A DNA stretch of 64,000 nt from Streptomyces antnestii (lineage in GTDB: Bacteria > Actinomycetota > Actinomycetes > Streptomycetales > Streptomycetaceae). This document shows positions 1-8,915 of this stretch, piece after piece. The notes under the pieces were generated by a model. It ran no database searches, was not told the origin of the DNA, and was given only the letters and a program-made list of their open reading frames with translations. Within the stretch, counting starts at the first letter, position 1, and each line of letters begins with the position of its first letter. Where the stretch lies: positions 186,001 to 250,000 of the forward strand of contig NZ_RZYA01000002.1 of NCBI RefSeq assembly GCF_004005495.1, read 5' to 3'. A program made the position numbers and the translations under genes.

Positions 1-1
1 C

Positions 2-1354
2 GACTTCCTCCTGGCCGGCCAGTCCCGGCTCACCGGCGACGAGATCCGCAGCCAGATGTCGCTCTGGTCCGTGATGGCGGCCCCGCTCATCTCCAGCACC
101 GACCTGACCAAGGCCTCACCCGACGCGCTCTCCGTACTCGGCAACAAGGACGTCATCGCCGTCGACCAGGACGCCAAGGGCCTCCAGGGCCGCATCGTGC
201 GGCACGGCGACGGATACGACGTCCTGTCCAAGCCCCTCGCGAACGGCGACCGGGCCGTGGCCCTGTTCAACTCGTCCGACGAGGCGCGGACCATCACCAC
301 GACGGCCGCCGAGGCCGGGCTGCCCGACGGGAACTCGTACCTCCTGAAGGACCTGTGGTCGAAGGAGACCACGCGGACCACCGGGACCATCGCGGCCGAC
401 GTTCCCGCGCACGCGACCGTCCTGTACCGCGTCCACGCCGGAAGCGCGCCCCGCGTGCAGCCCGCCACCGCGATCACCTGGACCCGGACCGGCGGCGAGG
501 GCACCACCTCGACCTGGAAGGTGGCTCTGGCCGACCACGGTCCGACCGGACTCACCGGCGCGCGGCTGAAGCTCGGCGCGCCCGACGGCTGGAACCTCAG
601 CGACTCCGACGTGTCCCTCGGCAACGTCAGGCCCGGCGGCTCGGCCACCGCGACCGTGACGGCCAAGGGCCCCGACGCCAAGCCCGGCACCACCGTCACG
701 CCCCTGACCGCGACGGCCCGCTACCGTGCAGGCGGCGCCGGTGAAGGATCCGTGACGGGACAGGCCTCGGTCGTCACCGAGGTGCCGTACCCGAGCCTGG
801 AAGCCGCCTTCAACAACGTGGGCGTGACCAACGACGCGGCGCCGCCGGCCGAGGGCAACTACACGACCGGCAACTTCGACGGCGGCGGCGACAGTTACTC
901 CGCCCAGGCCCTCGCGGCGGCCGGCGTCACACCCGGAGCCGAGCTCGCCAAGGACGGAGTGACCTGGACCTTCCCGGCCGCCAAGCCGGGCACCCCGGAC
1001 AACGTCGCCCTCGCCGGCCAGTCGATCACTCTCACGGGCAGCGGCTCGAAGCTCTGGTTCCTCGGCGCGGAGGCCGGATTCGTCTCGGGCCAGGTCAAGG
1101 TCACCTACACCGACGGCACCACGAGCACGGGCAGCCTCGGCTTCCCCAACTGGTGCTGCACGGCGGGCACGGAGTACGGCGCGACGACCGTCGCCACGTC
1201 CGGCCACCGCAACACCCCGAACGGCCCCGCCAACTTCGGCATCGGCTACAAACTGTTCGGCAACTCCGTCCCGCTCACCGCGGGCAAGACGATCCGCACG
1301 GTCACCCTGCCGGACGCGGACGCGATCCACGTGTTCGCGGTCACGGTCCAGTAG
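2..1354 (+). CDS. Alpha-galactosidase-type GH27 enzyme, C-terminal part (5' end outside window)
   Basis: The reading frame is open from base 2, so the gene starts upstream of the window. The first residues (DFLLAGQSRLTGDEIRSQMS, then LWSVMAAPL) match the end of a GH27 alpha-galactosidase barrel, followed by the usual C-terminal beta domain (about residues 45-145 of the visible part). A stretch with Ig-like character and the pattern GWNLSDSDVSLGNVRPGGSA resembles the NEW3 alpha-galactosidase-associated domain. The last ~190 residues look like a jelly-roll carbohydrate-binding domain with a CC pair near the end. A multidomain secreted glycosidase acting on galactosides or related pyranosides is likely. 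The signal peptide and catalytic aspartates are not visible, so substrate is uncertain. Confidence 0.8.
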   Translation, partial: DFLLAGQSRLTGDEIRSQMSLWSVMAAPLISSTDLTKASPDALSVLGNKDVIAVDQDAKGLQGRIVRHGDGYDVLSKPLANGDRAVALFNSSDEARTITTTAAEAGLPDGNSYLLKDLWSKETTRTTGTIAADVPAHATVLYRVHAGSAPRVQPATAITWTRTGGEGTTSTWKVALADHGPTGLTGARLKLGAPDGWNLSDSDVSLGNVRPGGSATATVTAKGPDAKPGTTVTPLTATARYRAGGAGEGSVTGQASVVTEVPYPSLEAAFNNVGVTNDAAPPAEGNYTTGNFDGGGDSYSAQALAAAGVTPGAELAKDGVTWTFPAAKPGTPDNVALAGQSITLTGSGSKLWFLGAEAGFVSGQVKVTYTDGTTSTGSLGFPNWCCTAGTEYGATTVATSGHRNTPNGPANFGIGYKLFGNSVPLTAGKTIRTVTLPDADAIHVFAVTVQ

Positions 1355-1526
1355 GAGCCGGCCGCGCAGGCGCCCGCCGTGAACGCCTCAGTCCCGGTGT
1401 TCGCACGGCCCGTGCGGGTCGCCTGCCGGCCGTCGCCACTGCCGATCGAGTGGACGCGGAGCCCCCGCGGCGTGCGAAAGCCGGGCCGAGGAGCGCGCGG
1501 GCCATGGGGAATGCGAGGATGGCGTC

Positions 1527-2024
1527 ATGGCAATCAAGGCATATTTCGACATCACCATCGACGACCAGCCCGCCGGGCGCATCACCTTCAACCTCTTCGA
1601 CGACGTCGTCCCGAAGACGGTGGAGAACTTCCGCGCCCTGGCCACGGGCGAGAAGGGCTACGGCTACAAGGGGTCGTCGTTCCACCGCATCATCCCGGCG
1701 TTCATGCTCCAGGGCGGTGACTTCACCGCCGGTAACGGCACGGGCGGCAAGAGCATCTACGGCGAGAAGTTCGCCGACGAGAACTTCAAGCTCAAGCACA
1801 CCAAGCCGGGCCTGCTCTCCATGGCCAACGCGGGCCCGAACACCAACGGCTCGCAGTTCTTCATCACCACGATCGTGACCGACTGGCTCGACGGCAAGCA
1901 CGTCGTGTTCGGCGAGGTCGCCGACGAGGACAGCATGAAGCTCGTCAAGAAGATCGAGGCCCTCGGCTCCGGCAGCGGCACCCCCTCGGCCAAGGTCACC
2001 ATCTCCGAGTCCGGCGTTCTCTGA
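1527..2024 (+). CDS. Peptidyl-prolyl cis-trans isomerase, cyclophilin type
   Basis: A 165-residue single-domain cyclophilin, the usual size for cytoplasmic bacterial forms. Cyclophilins catalyse cis-trans isomerisation of proline peptide bonds and help protein folding. The diagnostic active-site run is visible: [15 protein letters not shown] with the catalytic Arg, then [32 protein letters not shown] and the Trp of [14 protein letters not shown]. There is no signal peptide. The ATG start is preceded by a GAGGATGGCGTC stretch that can act as ribosome binding site. The gene stands alone and converges on the FUSC gene across a hairpin. Confidence 0.95.
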   Translation: MAIKAYFDITIDDQPAGRITFNLFDDVVPKTVENFRALATGEKGYGYKGSSFHRIIPAFMLQGGDFTAGNGTGGKSIYGEKFADENFKLKHTKPGLLSMANAGPNTNGSQFFITTIVTDWLDGKHVVFGEVADEDSMKLVKKIEALGSGSGTPSAKVTISESGVL

Positions 2025-2081
2025 GCCACCCGTGGCGCACGCCTGACCGGTGACGGACAGGCACAGCGACAGGAACAGTGA

Positions 2082-2114
2082 CGGGCCGGGGCCCCATCAG
2101 GGCGCCCCGGCCCG
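2082..2114. terminator. Hairpin between convergent cyclophilin and FUSC genes
   Basis: Arms at 2082-2092 and 2104-2114 form an 11-bp GC-only stem with an 11-nt loop, between two convergent stop codons. It fits a shared bidirectional transcription end without a U-tract, as is common in Streptomyces. Confidence 0.55.
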
Positions 2115-2157
2115 CTCCATGTCCAGGTACAGGCCCGCCGCACGGCCCCGCCGCACG

Positions 2158-4443
2158 TCAGCGGCGGCGGCGCCCCGCGACCGGTACGTCCAGGGGCCTC
2201 GCGAGACCCACGACGCCCTCGTCGAGGCGCTGCAGATGCCGCAGCACACGGAAGGTGACCGTGCCGGAGCGCAGTGCCCCGGTCCCGTCCGCCTCCAGCA
2301 TGGACGCGATGCTCGCGCCCGCCTCGACCTCCCCGCCCGTCTTCTCGTCCCGCACATGGGCGTCGATCACGTCGATGTTGTGCGCGATGCGCAGCCCGGC
2401 CCGCCCGAGCCGCGGGTCGGCCGCGATGGTCTTGCTGTAGGGCACCAGCTCGGCCGTCGCCGCCAGGGAGCGGGCGTGATACGCGCACGTCTCCAGGAGC
2501 GCCACCAGATAGCGGGCCGTCTGCCGCCGCACCCTCAGGGGTGTGATCGGGTGCGTCAGCGGCTTCGTGGAGGCGCGCAGATCGTCCAGAGCCGTGTCCA
2601 GGTCCCGCGCCTTGTCGAGCAGGTCGACCGCGGGCCCGCCGCTCAGCTGCTCCACGGCGGCGGACACGACGTCCCCGAGCCTGACCAGGACCGTGCTGAG
2701 GAGCTCGTCCGTACGGCGGTCCGTGTGCACCGGCAGCACGACCACCGCGGCGATGATGCCGCACGCGGCGCCCAGCGCGGTCTCTTCGATCCGCAGGACG
2801 AGCACGTCCAGGCTGTACGTGTTCAGCAGGGTGTACAGCATGCCCAGCATCGCGGTGACGAAGAAGGACATCAGGGCGTAGGACAGCGGGGCGGTGAAGA
2901 ACATCGCGAAGATGAAGACCAGGACGAGCACGAACGCTGTCCAGGTGTGGTTCCCGACGATGCCCGCGAGCAGCACACCGGCGACCACGCCGAACACCGT
3001 TCCGACGAGCCGGCGGTAGCCCTTCACCAGGATCTCGCCCGTGGACGCGGTGTTGAGGAAGACCACCCAGCACGTCAGGACCGCCCAGTACCAGCGCTGG
3101 CTGGACAGGAACTCGCCGCCGACGATGGCCAGGGCCGAGCCGACCGCGACCTGGAACGCGGCCCGGGTCGTGGGCCGCTGGAGCCCCGAGCGGTCGTCCT
3201 CGTCGTCCTCCTCCTTCTCGGACCCGGTGATCGCCAGGTCCTCGGCGTCGATCTCCTCGCGCGAACGCGTCGTGGCCGGGCTGTCGTCGGACTCGTCCTG
3301 CGGTCCGTCCAGGGCGAGCCGCAGACCCAGGACGGCGCGCGCCGCCTCACCGATCCCACGGAAGACGTCCTGTACGGCGGCGGACCCGCGCGGCAGGTTG
3401 TCCTCGTCGCGGTAGCCGAGCAGCCGGTTGCGGACATGAGAGAGCGCGGTGCCGCGGTCGACCGGCGCGGGGCGGGCGACCAGCAGTTGCAGGGCGCCCA
3501 GGTCGCGGCGCAGGGTCCGGGTCGCGTCGTCGTCGCCGTACGGACGCTTCGACGGCTCGGGCAGGGGTGCGTGCGGCAGGTGCAGGGTGAGGGTGTCGGC
3601 GCGTTCGGCGCTGCGGGCGTTGAGCAGCAGGACGCCGAGCCGTTCGGCGGCGATCTCGGCGTCGGCGACCCTGCGCTGCACGAGGGAGGCGGTGGCGGAG
3701 TCCCGGGTGCCCTCCTCGAGGCGGCCCTGGATCATGAGCGCCGTCTCGTGCAGCCGTGCCGTGCCGCGCCGCAGGTCGTCGATGACCTTCTCCAGTTGGT
3801 CCGGGTCGGCGTCGAGCAGCTCCGTCTGGGTGCCCACGAGCTGCGCGAGCCGCGCCCGGAACGCGTCGCGCAGCCGGCCGAGGACCCGCTCGGGCGTCTC
3901 CGGTACGACGGCGAAGCGCACGACCGCGCTGCACGCGAAGGCGATGGCGAGCGTCGCGTACAGCTTCGGGAGGGTCGGGACCGTCGCGCTCACGAACAGC
4001 GAGACGAAGTAGATCTGAAAGCCGATCAGGCCCAGCGCCGTGCCGCGGTCCCCGAACCGGCGGCTGTACACGGCACCGAAGATCAGCGCGATGAAGAAGA
4101 GGTCACCCCCGACGACCTGGTTGTGCAGCAGCGCGGCCAGCGACACCGCCGCGAGCGCCACGGGCAGCCCCAGGGCGAGCGTGACCGCCTGGCCGCGTAC
4201 GTCCTTCTCCCGGATCGCGAACGTGGCCACCATCGCCGCCATGGCGCCCGCCACCATGTGCGTCACATCCGTGTGGAGCGCGGCCAGGACGCCCAGCGTG
4301 AGCGCGATCGCGCCGACCGTCCGCAGTCCCGCCATCAGCCGCAAAAGCCCCGGATCGGACGCCACGAACCGGTCCCACGCGCCGCCCCTCCCCGTCAGGC
4401 GTGTCCTTTCCCTCACCGTGCCGCACTCTCCCGATCCAGCCAT
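2158..4443 (-). CDS. FUSC-family membrane protein (aromatic acid exporter/YccS-like)
   Basis: About 761 residues with two blocks of hydrophobic helices (roughly residues 30-175 and 420-560), separated and followed by charged cytoplasmic segments. This is the duplicated architecture of FUSC/ArAE exporters. An acidic stretch (EKEEDDEDD) lies in the central loop. Family members export aromatic acids or other hydrophobic compounds, but substrates are rarely known. The ATG at 4443 (MAGSGECG) is preferred, with GAGG 12 bases upstream; an in-frame ATG at 4464 would add seven residues. It stands alone between convergent and tandem neighbours, so context gives no substrate clue. Confidence 0.8.
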   Translation of the reverse strand: MAGSGECGTVRERTRLTGRGGAWDRFVASDPGLLRLMAGLRTVGAIALTLGVLAALHTDVTHMVAGAMAAMVATFAIREKDVRGQAVTLALGLPVALAAVSLAALLHNQVVGGDLFFIALIFGAVYSRRFGDRGTALGLIGFQIYFVSLFVSATVPTLPKLYATLAIAFACSAVVRFAVVPETPERVLGRLRDAFRARLAQLVGTQTELLDADPDQLEKVIDDLRRGTARLHETALMIQGRLEEGTRDSATASLVQRRVADAEIAAERLGVLLLNARSAERADTLTLHLPHAPLPEPSKRPYGDDDATRTLRRDLGALQLLVARPAPVDRGTALSHVRNRLLGYRDEDNLPRGSAAVQDVFRGIGEAARAVLGLRLALDGPQDESDDSPATTRSREEIDAEDLAITGSEKEEDDEDDRSGLQRPTTRAAFQVAVGSALAIVGGEFLSSQRWYWAVLTCWVVFLNTASTGEILVKGYRRLVGTVFGVVAGVLLAGIVGNHTWTAFVLVLVFIFAMFFTAPLSYALMSFFVTAMLGMLYTLLNTYSLDVLVLRIEETALGAACGIIAAVVVLPVHTDRRTDELLSTVLVRLGDVVSAAVEQLSGGPAVDLLDKARDLDTALDDLRASTKPLTHPITPLRVRRQTARYLVALLETCAYHARSLAATAELVPYSKTIAADPRLGRAGLRIAHNIDVIDAHVRDEKTGGEVEAGASIASMLEADGTGALRSGTVTFRVLRHLQRLDEGVVGLARPLDVPVAGRRRR

Positions 4444-4534
4444 GATCCACGGACGCCTCAGCATCCCATGCGCGTCAACACCGGTCAGCGGCCGGTCAGT
4501 GGCCGGTCACGGGAGGCGGGAGGGCGGGGCGCGG

Positions 4535-5671
4535 TCAGGACAGGGAGCGCACCGTGCGCCGCACCTGGGCCGCGATCGGGCCCGGCAGGGGCGCGTAGTG
4601 CATCCGGGACAGCACCCGCTGGCCCTCGTCACCGGCGGTATAGGTGAGGAAGGACCTGAGCGCGGGGAGCGTGGCGGCCCGATTGCCCTTGTCGCACACG
4701 ATCTCGTACGTGACCTGGACGATCGGGTACGCCCCCGCCGCCGGACGGCCGTAGCGGAACGTGAGCGACATGTCCTTGCCCTCGCCCGTGAGACGCGCCC
4801 CGGCGATCCCGGCGGACGCGGACTCCGGGGAGGGGGCGACCGGCCGCCCCGTGCCCGTGTCGACGCGGACGGCCGGAATCCGGCTGCTCGCCGCGAAGGA
4901 CAGCTCGAAGTAACCGATCGACCCGTACGAGGAGTTGATCTCGGCGGCGACTCCGCTGGAGCCGTTCGCCGAGCCGCCGCCCCTGCCCTGCCAGGACTTC
5001 TCCGCCGGGTACGGCCAGGCGGCGGGGGCCGCGCCCGCGAGGTATGCCTGGAGGTTCTGCGTCGTGCCCGAGTCGTCCGAGCGGTGCACGGTGAGGATGC
5101 GGGCCGACGGGAGTTTCACGCCCGGGTTGAGCCTGCGGATCTCCGGGGCGTCCCAGGTGGTGATCCGGGTGTCGAAGATTCCGGCGAGGGTGGCGGCGTC
5201 GAGGACCAGGCCGTCGACGCCGGGCAGGTTGTAGCCGACCGCGATGGGGCCTCCCGCCATGGGCAGGTCGATGGCCCGGCCGCCGGTGCAGGTCTGCCGG
5301 GACAGGGCGACCTCCGCCGGCTTCAGCGCGCTGTCGGAGCCGCCGAACGCGGTCGCGCCCCGCAGGAACTGGGCCGCTCCGGCGCCCGACCCGAGCGGGT
5401 TGTAGGCGATCTGTACGTCCGGGCAGGCGCGTTGGTACTGCTGGATCCAGTACTTCATCACGTTCTGCTGGGCGGTCGACCCGGATCCGGGCAGCTGGCT
5501 CTTCGCCGCGCAGTCGATGCGGGCGGCGGGGGAGGCGGCGGCCGCCCGTGCCTGATCGCCGGTGGCGCCCGCGCCGCCCGCTCCGCACCCCGCGAGCAGC
5601 TGCGCGGCCGCGACAGCGGCGGCGACCGGAACGCTCCGCCGGATCACACGATGGGCACGGGCGCTCTTCAC
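4535..5671 (-). CDS. PstS-like phosphate-binding lipoprotein
   Basis: A 378-residue periplasmic-binding-type protein. The N-terminus has basic residues, a hydrophobic stretch and the lipobox LAGC (residues 26-29), so it should be a membrane-anchored lipoprotein. The PstS signature is clear: GSGSTAQQNVMKYWIQQY, then YNPLGSGAGAAQFLRG with FGGSD, and HRSDDSGTT further on. PstS binds phosphate for the PstCAB importer. No pstC, pstA or pstB genes lie beside it, so this is an orphan or second copy, perhaps specialised. It lies downstream of a terminator hairpin that separates it from the aldolase operon on the same strand. Confidence 0.88.
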   Translation of the reverse strand: MKSARAHRVIRRSVPVAAAVAAAQLLAGCGAGGAGATGDQARAAAASPAARIDCAAKSQLPGSGSTAQQNVMKYWIQQYQRACPDVQIAYNPLGSGAGAAQFLRGATAFGGSDSALKPAEVALSRQTCTGGRAIDLPMAGGPIAVGYNLPGVDGLVLDAATLAGIFDTRITTWDAPEIRRLNPGVKLPSARILTVHRSDDSGTTQNLQAYLAGAAPAAWPYPAEKSWQGRGGGSANGSSGVAAEINSSYGSIGYFELSFAASSRIPAVRVDTGTGRPVAPSPESASAGIAGARLTGEGKDMSLTFRYGRPAAGAYPIVQVTYEIVCDKGNRAATLPALRSFLTYTAGDEGQRVLSRMHYAPLPGPIAAQVRRTVRSLS

Positions 5672-5779
5672 TTGTTCCCCCTGGACATACTGCTGTCGGA
5701 AGCAAGATGGTCACCGACCAGGGCGGTCGCGGGGTGACGTGAAGGTGAACTCCAGGCGAAGCACCACCGTACGAAGGGC

Positions 5780-5806
5780 GAGCGGGGCCCGACACGGACC
5801 CCGCTC
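5780..5806 (-). terminator. Hairpin after the dehydrogenase-aldolase operon
   Basis: Arms at 5780-5790 and 5796-5806 pair over 11 positions with one mismatch around a 5-nt loop. It lies 25 bases past the aldolase stop on the minus strand and ahead of the pstS-like gene. Confidence 0.5.
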
Positions 5807-5830
5807 ACCTCGACGGCCCCCGGGGCCGGA

Positions 5831-6619
5831 TCAGTCCTTGTAGTCCGGCGCGATCCGGTCGAGCAGCCGCAGCATCGCCGCCCACGCCAGGTCGTACGCG
5901 TCCTCGTCCTGGAGGTCGGAGTCGGCCTCGGCCTCGCCCGCGAGCTGGCGGGCGGTGTACTCGCAGACCTCCGCGGGCGGAACGGTCAGCGGGACGCCGC
6001 CGGCCTGCGCGGTGACCTGGATCTCGCAGGCCTTCTCCAGGTAGTACATGCGCAGGAACGCCTGGGCCGCCGAGCCGCCGACGGTGAGCAGGCCGTGGTT
6101 GCGCAGGATCAGCGCGGGGTGGCCGCCGATGTCCTCGACCAGCCGCTTCTGCTCGTCCAGGTTGAGGGCCACGCCCTCGTAGTCGTGGTAGCCGACGCGG
6201 TCGTGGAACTCCATCGACATCTGGTTCAGCGGCAGCAGCCCGCCCTGCTGCGCGGCGACGGCGCAGCCCGCCTTCGTGTGCGTGTGCAGCACGCACTGGG
6301 CGTCCTCGCGGGCGGCGTGGATCGCGCTGTGGATGACGAAACCGGCCGGGTTGACCGGGTACGGGCTCGGCTCGACCGGGTTCCCGGACAGGTCGATCTT
6401 GACGAGGTTCGAGGCGGTGATCTCCTCGAAGAGAAGGCCGTACGGGTTGATCAGGAAGTGGTGGTCGGGACCCGGCAGGCGCAGCGAGATGTGCGTGAAG
6501 ATCAGGTCGGTCATGCGGAAGTGCGCCACGAGCCGGTAGACGGCGGCGAGTTCGCGGCGGAGCCGCAGCTCCACCTGTGCGGCGTCCTCGTCGGTCGCGG
6601 GGGTCAGCAGGTCGGTCAC
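5831..6619 (-). CDS. Class II aldolase/adducin family protein
   Basis: A 262-residue protein of the fuculose-1-phosphate aldolase/adducin fold. Members are zinc enzymes that cleave phosphorylated sugars or, in some branches, decarboxylate or epimerise. The metal-binding motif HTHTKAG and the later NHGLLTVGG with the third histidine are present. Residues FTHISLRLPG, HHFLINPYGLLFEEIT and YPVNPAGFVIHSAIH are typical. The start is a GTG whose first base overlaps the stop of the upstream dehydrogenase (GTGA), so the two are translationally coupled. This suggests the aldolase acts on a hydroxyacid or ketoacid handled by the dehydrogenase. The substrate is unknown. Confidence 0.85.
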   Translation of the reverse strand: MTDLLTPATDEDAAQVELRLRRELAAVYRLVAHFRMTDLIFTHISLRLPGPDHHFLINPYGLLFEEITASNLVKIDLSGNPVEPSPYPVNPAGFVIHSAIHAAREDAQCVLHTHTKAGCAVAAQQGGLLPLNQMSMEFHDRVGYHDYEGVALNLDEQKRLVEDIGGHPALILRNHGLLTVGGSAAQAFLRMYYLEKACEIQVTAQAGGVPLTVPPAEVCEYTARQLAGEAEADSDLQDEDAYDLAWAAMLRLLDRIAPDYKD

Positions 6620-7596
6620 GAGACGGCTCCTTCGAGGGTCGGGTCGACCACGGGGGTGAGCGGGCGGCCGGTGCGGTGCCAGGCGATCACGTTCTCCGCG
6701 GGTGCGCACACGTAGGCGCGCTGCGAGGCGTCGGTCAGGAACGCGCTGTGCGGGGAGAGCCGGATGCGCGGGTGGGTGCGCAACGGGTCGTCGGCGGGCG
6801 GCGGTTCGACCGGGAACACGTCGAGCGCGGCCCCGGCGAGATGCCCGCTGTCCAGCGCGCGCACGAGCGCGTCGGCGTCGACGAGCTCACCGCGCGAGAC
6901 GTTGACGAGGAACGAGCCCGGCCGCATCCGGGCGAGCAGATCGCCGTCGGCGAGGCCGTGGGTCTGCGGGGTGAGCGGGGTGTGCAGGGACAGTACGTCG
7001 GAGGCGCCCACCAGCTCGTCCAGGCCGAGCCGGTCGACCTCGGGCGGCCAGCCGGCCGGGTCGGCGTGCGGGTCGAAGGCCGCCACCCGGCCGAAGACGG
7101 GCCCCGCCATGCGTGCGAGGGCGCGCGCGATCCGGCCGAACCCGACCAGGCCGAGCGTCAACTCGCTCGCCCTGCACGGAAGTTCACCGAACTCGGTGTT
7201 CCACCCGCCGCCGCGCACGGTGGCGTCGGCCCGCGGCAGGTGCCGTACGAGCGAGAGGGTGGCGGCGAGGGCGTGCACGGCGACGTCCTCGGTGGCCGCG
7301 TGCGGCAGGTTGCTCACCCACAGGCCGCGCCGGCGGGCCTCGGCGGTGTCCACCATGTCGTACCCGGCGGACATCGTGGCCAGCATGCGTACGGCGGGCA
7401 GCCGGTCCAGGAGTGCGGCGTCCACGGGCGCGTAGCCGACGATCAGAGCCTCGGCGTCGTGGGCGGCCGCCGCGATCTCCCCCGGGTCGCGGCTTCCGAC
7501 GACGCGGACCTCGAAGCCCGCGTCGCGCAGCAGGCGCGCGCCCGGTTCGACGTCCAGCTCCTCGGGGTCGATGAAGACCACCACGGGCTGACCCAT
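6616..7596 (-). CDS. D-2-hydroxyacid dehydrogenase (NAD-dependent)
   Basis: A 326-residue member of the D-isomer-specific 2-hydroxyacid dehydrogenases, which interconvert 2-oxoacids and D-2-hydroxyacids. The Rossmann motif is LGLVGFGRIARALARM, followed by the binding run NVSRGELVDADALV (Arg and Glu of the catalytic set) and the PHSAFLT region with the catalytic His. The ATG at 7596 is chosen because GGGGAG lies 7 bases upstream; an in-frame GTG at 7611 overlaps that site. First gene of a two-gene operon with the aldolase, divergent from the duplicated Lrp regulator. Confidence 0.87.
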   Translation of the reverse strand: MGQPVVVFIDPEELDVEPGARLLRDAGFEVRVVGSRDPGEIAAAAHDAEALIVGYAPVDAALLDRLPAVRMLATMSAGYDMVDTAEARRRGLWVSNLPHAATEDVAVHALAATLSLVRHLPRADATVRGGGWNTEFGELPCRASELTLGLVGFGRIARALARMAGPVFGRVAAFDPHADPAGWPPEVDRLGLDELVGASDVLSLHTPLTPQTHGLADGDLLARMRPGSFLVNVSRGELVDADALVRALDSGHLAGAALDVFPVEPPPADDPLRTHPRIRLSPHSAFLTDASQRAYVCAPAENVIAWHRTGRPLTPVVDPTLEGAVS

Positions 7597-7620
7597 CCAA
7601 ATTCTCCCCACACACGGATC

Positions 7621-7682
7621 GGCGAACGATTCCCGATCAACGGCTCATGACCGGCGAACGATTCCCCGTCGGCGAATGATTC
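7621..7682. repeat. Three direct copies of GGCGAAYGATTC in the leader of the dehydrogenase gene
   Basis: Copies begin at 7621, 7653 and 7671. The first two share GGCGAACGATTCCC; the third has T for C in the middle. They lie just upstream of the dehydrogenase start, in the region shared with the divergent Lrp gene, and could be regulator sites. Confidence 0.6.
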
Positions 7683-7699
7683 GTCGGCCTCTTCGGCCT

Positions 7700-7709
7700 T
7701 GAACTTACG
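7700..7709. promoter_or_regulatory. TGAACTTACG motif, copy 1
   Basis: The same 10-mer occurs at 8772-8781, upstream of the amidohydrolase gene. The two copies flank the duplicated Lrp gene and sit before both transcription units of the locus, so they may be binding sites for that regulator. This is inference from position only. Confidence 0.35.
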
Positions 7710-7857
7710 TTTCGTCTTCTGTGATTGTCCAGTCTGAACGAGACGGGCGCCCGTGACGCATGTCACGACCGTCCGCCGCCCGCGCCCCCGTGGCCGACAA
7801 TGGGCGCCGACCCCGGGTGCGGCCGCGCCCGGGCAGCCGAGCTGAGGGGAAGCCCCG

Positions 7858-8751
7858 GTGGACCTGGACCACATCGACCTCGCCGTCGTCCGCGAGCTGC
7901 AGGAGGACGGCCGTCTGACGTACGAGACGCTGGCGCAGCGCGTCGGGCTCTCCCGGCCCGCGACCCGGGCCCGCGTCCAGCGGCTCCTGGAGGGCGGCGG
8001 CGTGCAGGTCGTGGCGGTGGTGCACCCCGCCGTCCGGGGTCTCACCGCGTCGGCACACCTGTCGATCGGCGTCCGGGGTCCGGCCGGACCGGTGGCCCGC
8101 GCCATCGCCGCCATGCCCGAGGCGCCCTTCGTCACGCTGACGGCCGGCGGCTACGCGGTCATGGCCGAGCTGCGCACCAAGGGGATCGCCGACCTCGACC
8201 GGGCGATCGAACGCGTCCGCTCCGTGCCGGGGGTCGACGTCGTGGACCCGCTGATCGCCACGCGCCACCTCAAGGATCCGTATCTGCTCGCGGGGGAACC
8301 GGCCGTCACCGAGCTCGACGAGACCGACCTGGCCGTGCTGCGCGAGCTGGAGGCCGACGGCCGGCTGCCGTTCGCCGAGCTCGCCGAGCGGGTGGGCCTG
8401 TCGGCGGGCGCGGCCCGCGCGCGCACGCTGCGGCTCCTCGACGGCGGCGTCGCGAAGGTCCTCGCCCTGGTCCGGCCCGAACTGCTCGGCCTCGGCATCC
8501 TGTGCGGATTCGCCGTGCGCGTCGAAGCGGAACGGGACGAGGTCGCCGAACGGCTCGCGGCCCTGGGGCAGGTCTCGTTCCTGTCGTCCTGCATGGGGCG
8601 GGCGGATCTCGTCGGCACGATCACGGTGGAATCCCTCGCGGCGATCCGCGCGGCCGTTGAGGACATGCGGGCCGTGCGGGGTGTACGCGCGGTGGAGAGC
8701 TGGGTGCACCTGGAGCTCATCAAGGAGCGCTACGAGGATCCCGCCGGATGA
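7858..8751 (+). CDS. Lrp/AsnC-family regulator with two complete fused modules
   Basis: A 297-residue protein, about twice the length of a standard Lrp. Residues 5-50 and 155-200 are two winged helix-turn-helix units (LTYETLAQRVGLSRPA and LPFAELAERVGLSAGA). Each is followed by a RAM/AsnC-type ligand domain (about 65-135 and 210-290). It is therefore a covalent dimer-like tandem Lrp. GTG start with GAGGGG eight bases upstream. It is divergent from the dehydrogenase-aldolase operon and just upstream of the amidohydrolase and transporter, so it probably controls both units in response to a substrate of the pathway. Confidence 0.88.
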   Translation: MDLDHIDLAVVRELQEDGRLTYETLAQRVGLSRPATRARVQRLLEGGGVQVVAVVHPAVRGLTASAHLSIGVRGPAGPVARAIAAMPEAPFVTLTAGGYAVMAELRTKGIADLDRAIERVRSVPGVDVVDPLIATRHLKDPYLLAGEPAVTELDETDLAVLRELEADGRLPFAELAERVGLSAGAARARTLRLLDGGVAKVLALVRPELLGLGILCGFAVRVEAERDEVAERLAALGQVSFLSSCMGRADLVGTITVESLAAIRAAVEDMRAVRGVRAVESWVHLELIKERYEDPAG

Positions 8752-8771
8752 TACGTAGGTGATGCCTCGCC

Positions 8772-8789
8772 TGAACTTACGAAAAGTTT
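8772..8789. promoter_or_regulatory. TGAACTTACG motif, copy 2, within a short palindrome
   Basis: The motif TGAACTTACG continues into AAAAGTTT, giving an inverted repeat AACTT-n5-AAGTT at 8774-8788. It lies 130 bases before the amidohydrolase start. A binding site for the neighbouring duplicated Lrp is plausible but untested. Confidence 0.35.
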
Positions 8790-8915
8790 CCCGGCGATAC
8801 ATCTGGTCAAGTCAACGTCTGCTGTTTATCGTCCATGCGAACGAATCAGTCGCCGCGACCCTTGTGTGCGCGGTGTTCCTCATGGTCGTCCCATGGTCGA
8901 AAGCAGGCCCCCTTC

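Noticed and set aside
1355..1526. Small frames between the GH27 gene and cyclophilin
   Set aside because: No SD, motif or codon pattern supports a gene; they are chance frames in GC-rich DNA.
2050..4647. 865-codon frame opposite the FUSC gene
   Set aside because: Antisense shadow in GC-rich DNA; the minus-strand protein has membrane helices and family character.
8835..8915. Longer N-terminus of the amidohydrolase from ATG 8835
   Set aside because: The extra 27 residues are Arg/Ser/Cys-rich without family character, and ATG 8916 begins the recognised fold.
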